This document shows positions 26,501 to 41,500 of a stretch of 64,000 nucleotides of DNA, piece by piece (the stretch's first letter is position 1; each line of letters starts with the position of its first letter). The stretch covers positions 7,130,001 through 7,194,000 of the forward strand of contig OY292279.1 in the NCBI GenBank assembly GCA_958496175.1, in the 5' to 3' direction. Source of the DNA: Sisyra terminalis (taxonomy: Eukaryota > Arthropoda > Insecta > Neuroptera > Sisyridae). A program made the position numbers and the translations under genes. The notes under the pieces were generated by a model. It saw nothing but the letters and a program-made list of their open reading frames with translations, was not told where the DNA came from and ran no database searches.

Positions 26501-29500
26501 ATCCTTAACATGGCAACAAATTATAGAAAAAAACGGTACATATTTGACCCAAATCGGACAATCCAAACCATATTAAATAAAGCTTTGAAGTTCACGTAAA
26601 AATAATGGATTTTTTTATTCCCCATTTAAATATATTTCAATTTGCTTTCAAACAAAAAAAAAACCTAAATTAGACTTACTTAATTTAAAAGTTAAGATAA
26701 GTCTTTTTGAATAGGAAGGTCAAAAACAAATCGAGTTATTAAGGTCAAAATCAGGTCTTTTACAATATTTCAAATTTTTTCAAATAAGAAGACAATTCAG
26801 GTTGCTTAAAGTGGGTTTTTTATTTAATATTTTTACTATTCAATTAGCAACGTTTCGTTACGTATCATAACTTCATCAGGCTTCTTGATTCGCAAAAAAT
26901 GTAATTATATTTTTTGTGAATAAAAAATTATTAAATAAAAAACCGATCTTAAACAACCTGAATTGTCTTCTTATTAAAAAAAATAAAAGCTTAGATCTGA
27001 ATTTTTCATCTAATATTTCTAATATATAAATATATAGTAGACCAATATTTTTAACCTCTTTCTTGGTATAATCTAACTGATATTTTTCTTTTTTTGAAAA
27101 TGGATACCTAAATCAAGATTTAGGGTAGAAAAAGATTTAATATCTGTACTGGAAAAATAAAACACTCAAAACTCTTTTCATACAAAGATAAAGTGGGAAA
27201 GTTAAATGACATAGATTAAGGACTGGATTTCCCGTTAAGCTTATTAAGCTCTAGTCTAGACCCTAAAGACTTATCTGCTTGAAATTATTGATTAAAAATT
27301 ACGCTAACAATTGGATAGAAAACTCGAGAAAAGCAAAAGAAATCGAGACCTTTGGTCTCATTAATGGAATAGAATTACAAGAGCCAAGTTATTAAGAAAA
27401 TAATTTATTGAAAAACATATCTTAGAGAATTTTAAAAGACATTTGAAGACCCGCCTTCGGCTCAACAACCATGCTTTACCCAATCACTGATTTAGGACTT
27501 TTATTCGTTGAAATTCAGTTGTACAAACTACATATCTCCAAAATAAGATTTTTCCGACTTTGAGCAGTTAAACGTTGAAACGGAGTGATCCAAACTACTT
27601 GATGATCACTGAGGAAGATTGCTTGGCAATCGAAATACGTATCTGGGTAATACGTCACGAATATTTTTGTTTGAATTTCTGTTTATGGTATGATTTTTAT
27701 ATTTTATTATATAAAATTATACTACATAAATTGGACCGCAATATATTCTATATATTGTATACACAATACATACCTCCAATAAAAGAACCAAGTTTTACGA
27801 ATTATACATACACGAAAGAATTAAATTGATTGTTTTTACGATACAAAACACGAAACTAAACTGTTATCAATGACACAATTTCATGTATTTGCAAATACAT
27901 ACAAAAGTACCGACTACATATTGAAAAGTCTCCATATCCGTACCTCTCTGCTACCATTTCAACAATGTGTAAATTCATTGAATACCAGACTGTGAAATTT
28001 TGCATTTCTAATAATAAAGGTATTTGAAAACAAATCCTTGACTACATCAGTTTCCGTTTTCTTGTATTATAACCGATAGCATCATTTGTTATGGGACATT
28101 AAAAACAATAAGAATATTTAATAAATCAAAACACTAATCGGTTTGGTTCCATTTATTTTGCATTGCAAAAAAACGATATTAAATTGAGTACAAAGTTGAT
28201 AACAAGAATCATTTACAAGTCTTAGTTACGTATAATATTTCTTTGGTATATCTATGTGGTATTTAGTGCAATTATGAAAGGGGAAGACCAGTTTATATCA
28301 TTAAGTGCTAAAAATTTATGTCTGGTTTTCATTTTTGGGTGTTTACATTTCAATTTTTTACAATGAAATAATATTGCCCTCGCCAATTTTAAATTTATCT
28401 TTAATATCAAAGTGAATTGTTGGATGTTTGAGGAATCAATAATTGTATTAAAAGCCTTGAAAATTTGTGGAACAACAAAATAAATATACAAAAGGAATAG
28501 AAAGTAAATTTCACGTTGCAATTGCAAAAAAAAAACGAAGTCATGTAGTCTTTAAATTCATTGATAAACTTCTCAAATCTATTGTCTCTTTAGTTAATAC
28601 TAGCTGATCCCCGCAATTTCGTCTGCATAACGTAGGTGTAGTTTATATTTTCTTTTTAGCTTTGCTATTTGTAGTGGTATATGAAATTTTTTATTTTTCT
28701 TATTTCTTTTACGAAAAACATAATCATACTTAAAAACACTATTTCGTTAACTTTAAAAAGACACATTTAATAAATTGTTGCAAAGAATAAAATTGTTCTA
28801 TGTAATAATCAATTCATTTTCAAAAAATAATTATAAATATCTAAAAAATACCTAAAAAACCGTATACCTACGGTAGGTATACCTACCGTAGACCAAATAA
28901 TCTGTAAATCAATCAGCATCTATACATAAATAAAAAATATCGCCAAGTTCAATAAAGTTGGTCTTAATTATAAGGAAAATGGGGTGCCCATGCGACATTT
29001 TTCAAATAACTTACATTTTTAAACTTGTGATATCTTTCGAATGGAATGTTCAAATTGAATAATTGAAAAAGTTATATAATGGTATAGAGGCAAACTTAAA
29101 TATGAAGTCATTTATTTTGAAAAGGATTAATCCCAAAGTCTAAATAAAAGAGCTTTTATAGCGGTGGCATTTATATATATTTTTTAAAAGGAAAAAACAC
29201 TTATTGTGACATAACTATAATAGTTAGACATATGCTGTCACTCTATTTTTTGTAGATAATGATATGTTCTGCAAAATAGTAGCACATTATTTTGTTCTAT
29301 AACCAATAGTTTTCGCAGTGCACGCGATGTAAGAATGTTTTTTGGTAATTTTTTCAGACGTTTGGTTACATTATTGGAGTTTTAGTGTGGTTCCCTAACT
29401 TTTTATAGCCTTTTAATAAAATTAAATTAAATTTTAATTAAATTTAATATAGCCTATGTTCACCGGAAATAGTGTAGCTTCCCAACAGTGAAAGAATTTT

Positions 29501-32500
29501 TCAAATCGGTCAAGTAGTTTCGGAGCCTATTCAAAGCAAACAAACAATCAAATCTTTCCTCTTTATAATAATAGATAGATAATACTACGTAGGTAACAGG
29601 TAACTTATGCAAAATATGTCAAGTTAAAATATCCTAATTTTTCATATAAAGTTTTCATATAACCCTACAATAACTTTTGTGTGCAAAGTTACACGTTTTG
29701 TTTTCAATTAAAAGTTTTGATGAAAATTTGTATCCACAATTTGTTAATTAGTAAACCGCAGTATTTCGTTCAAAATTCAACAGGTAAATTTTTGATAATT
29801 TATCAAAATGAAATTTTGTATAAAAAATTGGAAAAAATTTAATTATAAAAAATATTTGTCACATACTTATTACAAACCTAAAATAAGTGATGAATTTATA
29901 AAAGATTTGAGAAATTTTTTTTTCGTGAAACCCAATATTACGTAAAAAAATAAAACAATTTATACAAGATAACGATTATACGATATCTAATACTGTGATT
30001 TTGTGTGGGTTATACGTAACAATAGTGTTTAAATGATATTGATTTTAATTCATGGCCAAATTCAACTAGACATTTTTTATCATTAGTCCATTAACGCGTT
30101 TATTATTCTTTCGCAATATTTACTTTTATTTAATCTTTATTGGATATTTTATCGTCCATAAACTTTTGCTTAGCTGCTATTTTTTGGTCTATTATCTACA
30201 ACTACGATGTATGTACGTTTTGATTTGAATATTTTCGAGTTTGGTATCTACGTACATAATTTTACTTGAATGATTCATTGGTAAAATCAATACAAAATCT
30301 CTCAACCGTATGTTGAACTGTATCACAAATCGATGACCGTTTTTTTTATAAAAATCAATAAAAATTCTAACTTTTCATTTTTTGATGAACATAGTTTTAT
30401 TCTTCTCTTATACATGTTCTAAAGAAGCTTAATTATTAGTGGTTCTAATCTAAAATTCTATATCAACTCTAATATAAGATTCTATTGTCTTTCTTATACT
30501 TCAAGGATAAGACCAAGGCTTCCTTCAGTGTTCGCAGAATCCCGTGGAAAACAGCTAATATATTCTTCAAGTAACAGGGATCCTCTACTAATAGTCTTAT
30601 AGTTTTCAATCTCTGAAGCATTGTAAATTATTCCTGGAATTATTTGTACATTGTAGATTATAATTTTCTAAAAAAAAAAACATATTTTTATAACCGATAA
30701 ACCTTTTAAAGAACTTAGAAATAGTAAGTCACTTTTTGTACATTCAACAAACAAAATTCCCAAAATTAAAGATAAAATAAATTTTGGATAATTAACTTAT
30801 AAACTACACCTAAAGCTGCCTAAAGCTTTGATAGTTTACTTGATTTCTATTTCATGTTAAATTCAAATTTATATATCATTGCATTAATGTATCATCTATT
30901 ATAAATTGAGTTAATGTGGGCAATGTTGTTTATAGCTTTCCACAAATATTGTTACTATCAACAATTAATTTATGAACGTTAACCATAAGCAATCTTTGCC
31001 TTGCTTTTGACAAACGTTAATTACGTAATAGTCTGTATATGACATTTTCCTTTATAACATCATGCATTTGATTATAACTTTGCCACAAACAATATAGAAT
31101 TCAACAAAACAATAACAACAAATTATGATGAAAAAAATTCCCGATTAGAATTGAAACTTGTTGAAAAACCTACTTCTACTATAATCATAAAGAATATATG
31201 TACAATAGCTGATTCAAAAAAAATGATGACCTATTTTTTTCTTAGTTATATCGAAAATATTATTGGGAATGACCAAAAAAATCCTGTGAAAGTTTAAGCT
31301 CTTAAAGCTCTTAAGAGGTGCTGTATCGCAAATTTCGATTTTCCATTTAAATAACATGGGAACAATATTCTCTTGCACTTTGGAATTTTATAGCTCACGT
31401 TGGTGACAATATTTCGGAATAACCAAGGTATATTTTTGTAGAAAATTAATCGATCTACAGAAAAGGTCTCCAACCAAGTTTTTGATATATTTATTTCTTC
31501 AAAAGTTATTCGAGGTCAAAGTTGAACTAAAGAGAAATTTTAATATTTTTTCAATTTTTTGACGCAACCATCAATTGTATGAGAAAATTTTATAGGACAT
31601 TTTTTGTAGAGCACTTTTTTTCCTATAACTTATCTCTATAAAATTTTTTGATATTTTTCACAGGTCCTAAGTTATTTAATTAAAATAAAAAAAATAATTT
31701 TTATGTTAAAAATATAATAATTCAGGGAATTTTCAGTTTTATGCAAATAACTTAGGACCTGTGAGAAATATCCAAAACTTTTATGGAGATAAGTTATAGA
31801 AAAAAAGTGCTCTACAAAAAATGTCCTATAAAATTTTCTCATAAAATTGATGGTTGTGTCAAAAAATTGAAAAAATTTCTCTTTAGTTCAACTTTGACCT
31901 AGAATAACTTTTGAAGAAATAAATATATCAAAAACTTGGTTAGAGACCTTTTTTGTAGATCGTTCAAATTTCTACAAGAATATACCTTGGTCATTCCGAG
32001 CTCTTAATATTAGTATTAAGAGGTGCCACATCGAAAATTTCGATTTTCCATTTAAATAACATGGGAACAATAATCTCTTGCACTTTGGAATTTTATAGCT
32101 CACGTTGGTGACAATATTTCGGAATGACTAAGGTATATTGTTGTAGAAAATTGAACGATCTACAAAAAAAGTCTCTAACCAAGTTTTTGATATATTTTTA
32201 CCTTTAAAAGTTATTCGAGGTCAAAGTTGAACTAAAGAGAAATTTTAATATTTTTTCAATTTTCTGACGCAACCATCAATTGTACAGAAAATTTTATAAG
32301 ACTTTTTTGTAGAGCACTTTTTTCCAATAACTTATCTTTATAAATTTTTTTGATATTTTTCACAGGTCCTAAGTTAGTTAATTAAAATAAAACAAATAAT
32401 ATTTATGTTAAAAATAAAATAATTTAGGGAATTTTCAGTTTAATGCAAATAACTTAGGACCTGTGAAAAATATCAAAAACTTTTATAAAGATAAGTTATA

Positions 32501-35500
32501 GAAAAAAAAAATTGCTGTACAAAAAATGTCCTATAAAATTTTCTTATAAAATTGACGGTTGCGTCAAAAAATTGAACAAATATTAAAATTTCTCTTTAGT
32601 TCAACTTTGACTTCGAATAACTTTTGAAAGAATAAATATATATCAAAAACTTGTGAAAGACCTTTTTTGTAAATCGTTTAATTTTCTACAAGAATATACC
32701 TTGGTCATTCCGAAATATTGTCACCAACGTGAGCTATAAAATTCCAAAGTGCAAACGAATATTGTTCCCATGTTATTTAAATGGAAAATCGAAATTTGTG
32801 ATGCGGCACCTCTTAATATTAATATGAAGAGCTTAAACTTTCACAGAATTTTTTTTTGTCATTCCCAACAATATTTTCGATATAATTAAGAAAAAAAATC
32901 ATCATTTTTTTTTAATCAGTCTAATGTATAATTTAAGTTATTCTAAATAAAATCATTGGAATCCAATGAAACTTTTCAATAACTTTATAAAGCAAAGGAA
33001 AAATCTTTAGTTATTCCATTTGAAAAGTACATTTTTAATATCCACGTAAATCATTTTCAAAATTGAATTCTGGAAAGCTAAATTTAGTTTCACATATTTA
33101 CATTCAGACCTGAAAACACGATAAGAGGTAAAGAGGTGAAACTACCCTCCGTATTTATGTAAATGTAAAATGAGGTTTTCACATTAATATTCAAAGTGCT
33201 TTCCCTTAATTGAATTGCCATGTAAAATAGCTATGCATGAACTCTTATTTCGAGATCAAAACTAAATCTTAATATTGTTTGGCTATTACTCAAAGTTCTA
33301 TAGTTAGAATGACAACTAAGGTTACGTGTTGGAAGCTTTGTAAATGATTTTGTGTAATTTATAACAAGTTTTGGGATATTTTTACGCATTGACAATGTGT
33401 GAAATAACACTGTCTTTGAGTGGTTAATAAATTGGCTTTAGAAAATTAGAAATATTGGCAAACGAATAGGAAAAATCGTTAGTACGGAATTTCTGGTCGA
33501 TAATAGTTTTTTTCAGGGATTTAATTTTCAAGGAAAATACATATTTTGTTTAGAAATCAAATATAAAAATTTCAATTTTAAAAAAGTTATAATTTCGCTT
33601 TAAAGTTATAACAATATTAATTGGATTTTTTACAGAACCATTTTGCTACATAATTCAATAATTTTTCAATATTCCATGAATAACCAGATTCAATTATTAT
33701 TAATAATGATTCTATTATCTTATCAACAATGTAAAGTGATATTTTTCAATAATTGTTTATAGCACGAATTCAGCAGTTGCATGAATAGTAGGAAATTCAA
33801 TTTTTTTGCTAACAAATATTCATAAACTTTTTCCACGATTAAATAGTGCCAACCTTGACATTCAACCCTTCTGTTCATATTTCAACCCTTCCAGAATATA
33901 ATTTTAAACGAAACCATTTCGAGCATATTTGCTCTGATATGATACTAATCAATATAAGCGAGAACCAATTAAAATTTATGAATTTATGGTTGAGCGAACA
34001 AAATATTATTTTAATATCCGTTTTTTTTTTCAATTTGAAAAATCACTTGAGTTTCAATCCATTAACGGAAAACGAGTAGGAGTAATTAATATGAAATTAT
34101 GGACAAAAATAATTTGTGATATTTTACAAGGAAAATACGTTTAAAATTTTTTGCGTAATATTCTTTTACCATCTTTTGAATAGTTGGAAATACTGCCATT
34201 ATGCTCATGCTCAAAATAACAGGTAGGTAATATAAATTCCAAGCGCTATATGATTCATCCAATATTAAAGTCTAAAAAAGAACCAAATAATATACTTTAA
34301 TAAATTATCATTTTAAAAAAAATCATAAAATGAAACATATGGATATTCTTCATAATTTATTCTAAATCTCAATACAACTATTTGAAACGGTTGAGTTGTA
34401 ATTACCACATTTGTAATTCCGCTCCTTTTTCTTCTAATTCGCTTAAATATTTCCATTCTGCAATGATTTCATTGTGAACTATTAGAATCATTTTAATTTT
34501 CTCTGTTTCAGAAAGATTTTCATATTATTTCAACAACGAAACTAATTAAATTAGTTCGCTACACTAATTATGGAATCAGAAATTTGCTGTGCACTGCAAT
34601 AAAATGTATAGTGGATTTTGTCATGTATGTATATCATATATCATATATACTTATTATAAAGTTCTTAAACACAATTAGCATACATTTCTTCTTTTTTTGG
34701 TATTTGCATTTGAAATTTTGCGAATGAAAATATCAAGAATGAAATGATCGTTTTACGTTCCATGTGAATAATTGTTCCACTATTTGAGTTAACTATTTAA
34801 TTCAATTTTATTCAATAAACGATGACGAAGTTATTACATAAAATATAATAATTGGTATCATTTGATTTTAACAATGAATAAAAAGGAATTGCCAAATAAA
34901 CTTCAGGGAAAATGATAGAAAATTTAACGTTCAATGACAGAATTTTGATGTATTACAAATCTCATTTTTCAGAAAGAAAAACCTCTATATATAGTAGTAC
35001 AAAAGTGATTATGTAAGAAGATATTCCCAAAAAAGTGGATATTTTTTAAATAATCAAATCGGAGCTCAAAAAGTAGATTTTAACCAATGAATTTTGGAAA
35101 TTATTTTCAATCAAAATGTAAGTTATATATAATTACAGCAAGATAGCACTACAACATACTTATATCATAAAATTAATCATTGATTTGTTGAAAATATGAT
35201 TTGGTAGCCAAATAAATTTGTACTCAATATTATTATATATTAGACTGATTCAAAAAAAATTATGATTTTTTTTTCTTAATTATATCGAAAATATTGTAGG
35301 GAATGGCAAAAAAAAATCCTGTGAAAGTTTAAGCTCTTAATATTAATATTAAGAGGTGCCAAATCGCAAATTTCGCTTTTCCATTTAAATAAAATGAAAC
35401 AATATTCTCTTGCACTTTGGAATTTTATAGCTTACGTTGGTGACATAATTTCGGAATGACCAAGGTATAATCTTGTAGAAAATTGAACGATCTACAAAAA

Positions 35501-38500
35501 AGGTCTCTAACCAAGTTTTTGATATATTTATTCCTTCAAAAGTTTTTCGAGGTCAAAGTTGAACTAAAAAGAAATTTTAATATTTTTAAATTTTTTGGCG
35601 CAACCATCAATTTTATGAGAAAATTTTATAGGACATTTTTTTTAGAGCATTTTTTTCCTATAACTTAACTGTATAAAAGATTTTGATATTTCTCACAGGT
35701 CCTAAGTTATGTGTATTAAACTGAAAATTCCCTAAATTATTTTATTTTTAACATAAATATTATTTGTTTTATTTTAATTAACTAACTTAGGACCTGTGAA
35801 AAATATCAAAAAAATGTATAAAGATAAGTTATAGGAAAAAAGTGCTCTACAAAAAATGTTCTATAAAATTTTCTCATAAAATTGATGGTTGCGTCAAAAA
35901 ATTGAAAAAATATTCAAATTTCTCTTTAGTTCAACTTTGACCTCGAATAACTTTTGAAGAAATAAATATATTAAAAACTTGTCAGAAACCTTTTTTGTAG
36001 ATCGTTCAATTTTCTACAAGAATATACCTTGGTCATTCCGAAATATTGTCACCAACGTGAGCTATAAAATTCCAAAGTGCAAGAGAATATTGTCCCCATG
36101 TTATTTAAATGGAAAATCGAAAGTTGCGATGCAGCACCTCTTAATATTAATATTGAGAGCTTAAACTTTCACAGGATTTTTTTTCGTCATTCCCAACAAT
36201 ATTTTTGATATAATTAAGAAAAAAAAATTATCATTTTTTTTGAATCAGTCTATTATATAGATTATAAATTTTCAACAATGCAAATGGATGTTGTAAGTTT
36301 ACACCCTTGAAGTGAACCTTGAGCGGTTTTCCAAAGAAATATATCTAAATTTACAAAAGAAAATTTATAACCGTATTCATTTTTCTAGTCGAAACTTTTA
36401 AGAATTTGAAATCAATCATAAATGGTTGTCCCTAAATGGATCCAAACAATGAAAAATGCAGTTTCGATAAATTTTAATTGGTGTTTTATTCTTTTGGATT
36501 CCATGATTTTTTCTTGTTTTTCCGGATAGTACTTGATTTACCATTTAACATTTCCATTTTGCCCAACTATGATGCAAAAAAGTTCACATAATATTCTTCA
36601 ACTTCCTTTCCAGAATGTAAGCGATTCAAAAATTCACATTTCTTTGTTATCACTATAATCTCTTACTCCTTTATTGTCGCTTTATGGCACTTGTCCAATC
36701 AATTTTCAGTATCTTCTAAAAAACTAATGCCGCCTGATAAATCGGTGGAAACTTAAATTTTTTGATTCTTCAGCCATCATAAACTTGAAGACTTATCAAA
36801 ACTTTACCTAAAAAAATGTACAAATTTATAAATCATATTTGTATTCATATTTCGTAGGATTTTTTCTGGAAAACAACCAGATTTACATGTCAAGGTAACT
36901 ATAGAACTCTGGCAATAAATCCTACTTAAAATTCAAAATACCCTAGTTAGGTAGGTATCAGCAAACATCATAAACATCAAGCACACTAAAAGCATATTTC
37001 ATACAACATCCATCAGTTCGGATGGAAAATAAGATTAAATATGATTAACCCAATTTTTCAAACCGAATTGGGAACATATAGAATTGAAAATGATTTTAAT
37101 GGTGCATGAATATTTAATATTCGGGAACATAATATGGCATATTTGCTTTTGATAATACATGTAACGCGTATATAGAATAATAAAATAACAAAAATTGAAA
37201 CGGAGTCTCTATACATTTCCCGGTTTTGTTCCTCCTTATGATAACATTGTCCTATTTTCATTCGTCGCCGTTCCCGTTTTCATAATTCGTCTGTCGAATC
37301 AATAACTCTTGCTGATATGAGAAAAAGGGTATTACCTACTCGTCGACGGATTAATTTCCAGCGTAGTTATATAGTTTTAAAAGTTTTGTTGCCTGGAAGG
37401 TTTTGTAGTAAAGTAGTAGAAAGGTAAAAAATAGAGTGGATTTATGCTCAGAGTTTTAATTAACTTTTCACGATGAAAATGGAGTTTTAAAGATTTTAAT
37501 TCCCTGAAAGTTCATAATAAGAATCATGCATTAGTAACTATTCGTTTCCATGTAAAACTAATGCAAGTTCCTACCACTATATTTCGATAAAATTTTTATA
37601 TAATTTCTAACTAATTAGTGCTACGAAAAGCGAAAAAAAACTGGCCTAATTTCTCAAAAAATTGGCAGATATATCATCAAAATTGGAAACTATGAAATTG
37701 ATTTATGAAATCGAGGCTAATATTAACTAAGGTCACCTAGATTTGGTCTAATTTACTCAATTGGACAGTCGTAATGTCGATTTAGTTCATACAGGTTCAG
37801 GTCACTGTAGTTGAGGCACTTAATTAATATTTAGTTGTAGACTGGTAATTAATTTTTTGGGCCGCAAGTCATCCATTGATTTGTTTTTACTAAAGGGGGA
37901 TTGGCGACAGAAAGAGAAAGGGCGAAATTTTCGCGCATTTAATTGCTGTAATATGTGAAATTATTTTTGCAATTTGGCATCTATTCTTGGCTGTCGTAAA
38001 TCGTCAAAACAAATCGAATTATGAAAGACATTGCTGAGTGGAATAAAAATGTTTAAGACTTGCAGTAGATAAATCATAATAGATAAATCATCATCGTTTG
38101 AAAACATTTTTTATCCTATCAAAAAAATTATAATATTACTGAATAATTTTTTTACAAATTTCTCTTTGAAGAGCATAAATATCTTCGCCTTTGTTAGGAA
38201 TCCTTGGTTTCGCTTTATAAAATAATTAAACTCCTGGAAAGTTAATGAAATCGTTATGGTATATACTACTTTTATACCAGAAATCACTGCAGTGAATAAA
38301 AAATAATTTGGTTGTAATATTGGACTTTAACTGCTACTTAAGTATAGTAGTAAATGGAGTGGATATATGAACTCTAGCATTGTGCAAATATAAAAAAACA
38401 AGGCAGAAAGTATTTGGAGAGCTTTGAAATGCGGATAAATGTTCTACGAAGACTAGAATGACAGTATCAAGGATAAACAGAATTGGAGAAGTTCAATCCT

Positions 38501-41500
38501 GTGGGAAACAGAAAAAAATTCTCCAGAGCCAAACTTTTATATAACAAAAAAAAAACACAATTTTTCTTCCAAAAACCTTTGTCACAGTCAATTATAATGA
38601 CAATTTTCTTATTCTTAATTCAATATATTTCCATCTTTGTAGAATTTCATATGAATATACTTAAGCCGTTAATGCACTCCAGAAATCTCTTTATGTCTGC
38701 CATATCAAAATAAATCAAATTTCAAGATACAAGAAATAAGCATTTCCTTGAAAATACACTACATCGTCTTTTCATATGAGATTAGGAAAATGTTTTCGAC
38801 AAAAAAAACACTTTACTTGTTTCTCGGAAATGGACTGTAATTATTTCTGTTAATGATTTTTTTTAAAGAATTTTTTCAATAAAATTAATGCAAATCTATT
38901 GTAAACATAGTTAGGAATAAATTCTTAAGAATGTATTATAAGCAAATGAATGAAACTTTATTTAATGAATCACTCATGTTACTACGATTTTATTGCAGTT
39001 ATTACCATTAGCGTGCACTTCTTACACTGATAACGTAGCTAATTATCGCATTAAAGTAAATATGTTCAAAATAAAAGATTGAAAGATATTTTTTAAAGAA
39101 AAAAAATCCTTTTTTCAATATTTTTCCAATATTCAGAGAAATTTTATGAAAGTATTTATATATTGACGAGAAAGAAAACCAAAAGATTCAATTTATAATT
39201 TGTTCTAGAAATTACATTGTCACCTGATAAATGGAATTTAAGCTTTCATGATAAATCAAACTTCTGATTATTTATAAATATTTTTTCTTAGTTTCACACG
39301 TAATATGCTCCTAAACATTAAATAAGACTAATGAGGGCTGACGTAAAGAATTGCCACCTCATTAAAGTGAGTATTTTTTTTTGGTGGTAGATTTTTGCAG
39401 GATAATTCCAAAAATGGGATGAAGTTAAGCTTTCTATACTAATTTTAATAATCTAAAGAGTAGACAACCAGGTGCTTTAGATGAATCTTCAGATTATCCA
39501 AATTTCTTTGTCTGAACTACGCTTTTTCTTAATCTTAAGGTTTTTATTTGTCAAAATTGGTTTTAGACCAAGGGATACCAATTTTTGGTAAAATTGCAAA
39601 ATTTTCTCAATATCAAATTAGTTGGCGATTCTCTAAAGCTTTTTCTTTTCAGGTTGGATAAATGTTGTTAAGGCGAGCTTTCTGCCCGGGAATAGAATTG
39701 ACATAAAGAATTGCAACCTCATTAAAGTGAGTATTTTTTTATGGTAATTTCTGCAGGATAATTCCAAAAATGGGACGAAGTTGAGTTTTCTATACTAATT
39801 TGAATAATCTATAGAGTAAACAACCAAGTGCTTTGTATGAATCTTCAGGTTATCCAAATTTCTTCGACAGAACCAAGCTTTTTCATTACCTTAAAGTTTT
39901 TATATGTCGAAATTAGTTTTAAGCCAAGGAGTTCCAATTTTTGGCAAAGATAGAAATTTTCTCAATATTAAATTAGCTGGTGACTCCCAAAAGCTGTTTC
40001 TTATCAAGTTTGATAAATCTTTGTAAAGGCGAGCTTTCTGTCCGGGAATAGACCCGAATCTCAACTCAACAGTCCACCAAGGATAAAAATAAAAACCAAT
40101 ATTATTTATTTTTTAGTAAGAAAGTGGACTTAAAAGATGTAAATACATATACTAATTACACCGGCACTCAAAAAAAAAGTGCTTTGTACTTTTGACCGGA
40201 CCTACATAAATCTACGTATTTTGACCCCCTGAACACGAATCCGGGGTCGGTTTGACCCGTACACCCTCAAAAATTCGAGAAAACTTAAAAAAACCGAAAA
40301 AAATGGTTCAAATCGGCAGTTTTGGGGACATAAATTTTTTTTGAACTAAACCGAGCATGATTTTCATGTTTTTCGATCCGCTGAACACAAATTCGAAATT
40401 TATGTAGACCATAAGCCATTTTTATTGTAAGAAAATTGCCTGCTTTGCGAGCCTACCGTCTGTCCCTGGGTTAAAGGCGTATATGCCGTCATGGCAGGCA
40501 CAACCACATGGCAGGCACAAATTTTATGTCCCCAAAACTGCCGATTTGAACCATTTTTTTCGGTTTTTTAATGTTTTCTCGAATTTTTGAGGGTGTACGG
40601 GTCAAAGCGACCCCGGATTCGTGTTCAGGGGGTCAAAATACGTAGATTTATGTAAGTCCGGTCAAAAGTACAGAGCACTTTTTTTTTGTGTGCCGGTGTT
40701 ATTAATTTAACGACGTATTATATAAATAATATTGGTTTTTATTTTTATCCTTAGTGAACTGTTGAGCAGAGCTTCGGATCTATTCCTGGGCAGAAAACTC
40801 GCCTTTACAAAGATTTACCAAACCTGATAAGAACCAGCATTTGAGAGTCGCCAGCTAATTTGATATTGAGAAAATTTCGCAGTCTTACCAAAAATTGGCA
40901 TCCCTTGGTATAAAACTAATTTTGACATACAAAAACCTTAAGGTGATGAAAAAGCGTGGTTCTGTCGAAGAAATTTTGATAACCTGAAGATTCCAAAGCA
41001 CCGAATTGTCTACTCTTTAGATTATTCAAATTAGTATAGAAAGCTTAACTTTGTCCTATTTTTGGAATTATAATTTGTATATGGATTTACATCCTTCAAG
41101 TCCACTTTCTTACTAAAAAATAAATAATATCATGTAAATTATGGACACCACAAATTTATCGATAAGAACCAATGATAACTGCAAATTTTAGCCATTTGCG
41201 AGAGTAAAATTTTCTTCTGAGTTCTCATTTTTGATTGAAGTTATTTACAGATACGAAGATTTGATAAACAGCTGAAATTTGAAGAATGAAAGCATCTTTT
41301 TCCAAACAAAAATGATCCGAATACCTTTGTGGAACTGATTCATTATTCTTTTTGTCTAATGATTGTGAAAATCTTATTTTCTAACATTTGAGTATTATCT
41401 TTAAGTCAAGGATATAGCTTCGTGTTATCGAATGTGTATAGTAAGCAAAAAAATTCCGTACCTCCTCCATTCTGTTGACAAAGATATGGAAATCGCCAAA

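Larger units (their letters stand above)
16649..41461 (-). other. Transporter intron 1, 24.8 kb
   Basis: The donor AG|GTACGG at 41461 and the acceptor at 16649 bound it. I see no coding exon inside. It holds the repeats, islands and ribozyme-like motifs listed separately. Segments without a listed element (for example 21.2-24.4, 25.2-26.7, 33.0-35.2 and 36.3-39.3 kb) show only AT-rich DNA. Confidence 0.8.

Noticed and set aside
35979..36164. A 61-codon frame also found in variant form at 55062-55340
   Set aside because: The similarity reflects the shared arm of a foldback repeat. The frame ends differ, there is no domain, and the inverse arms do not keep it.
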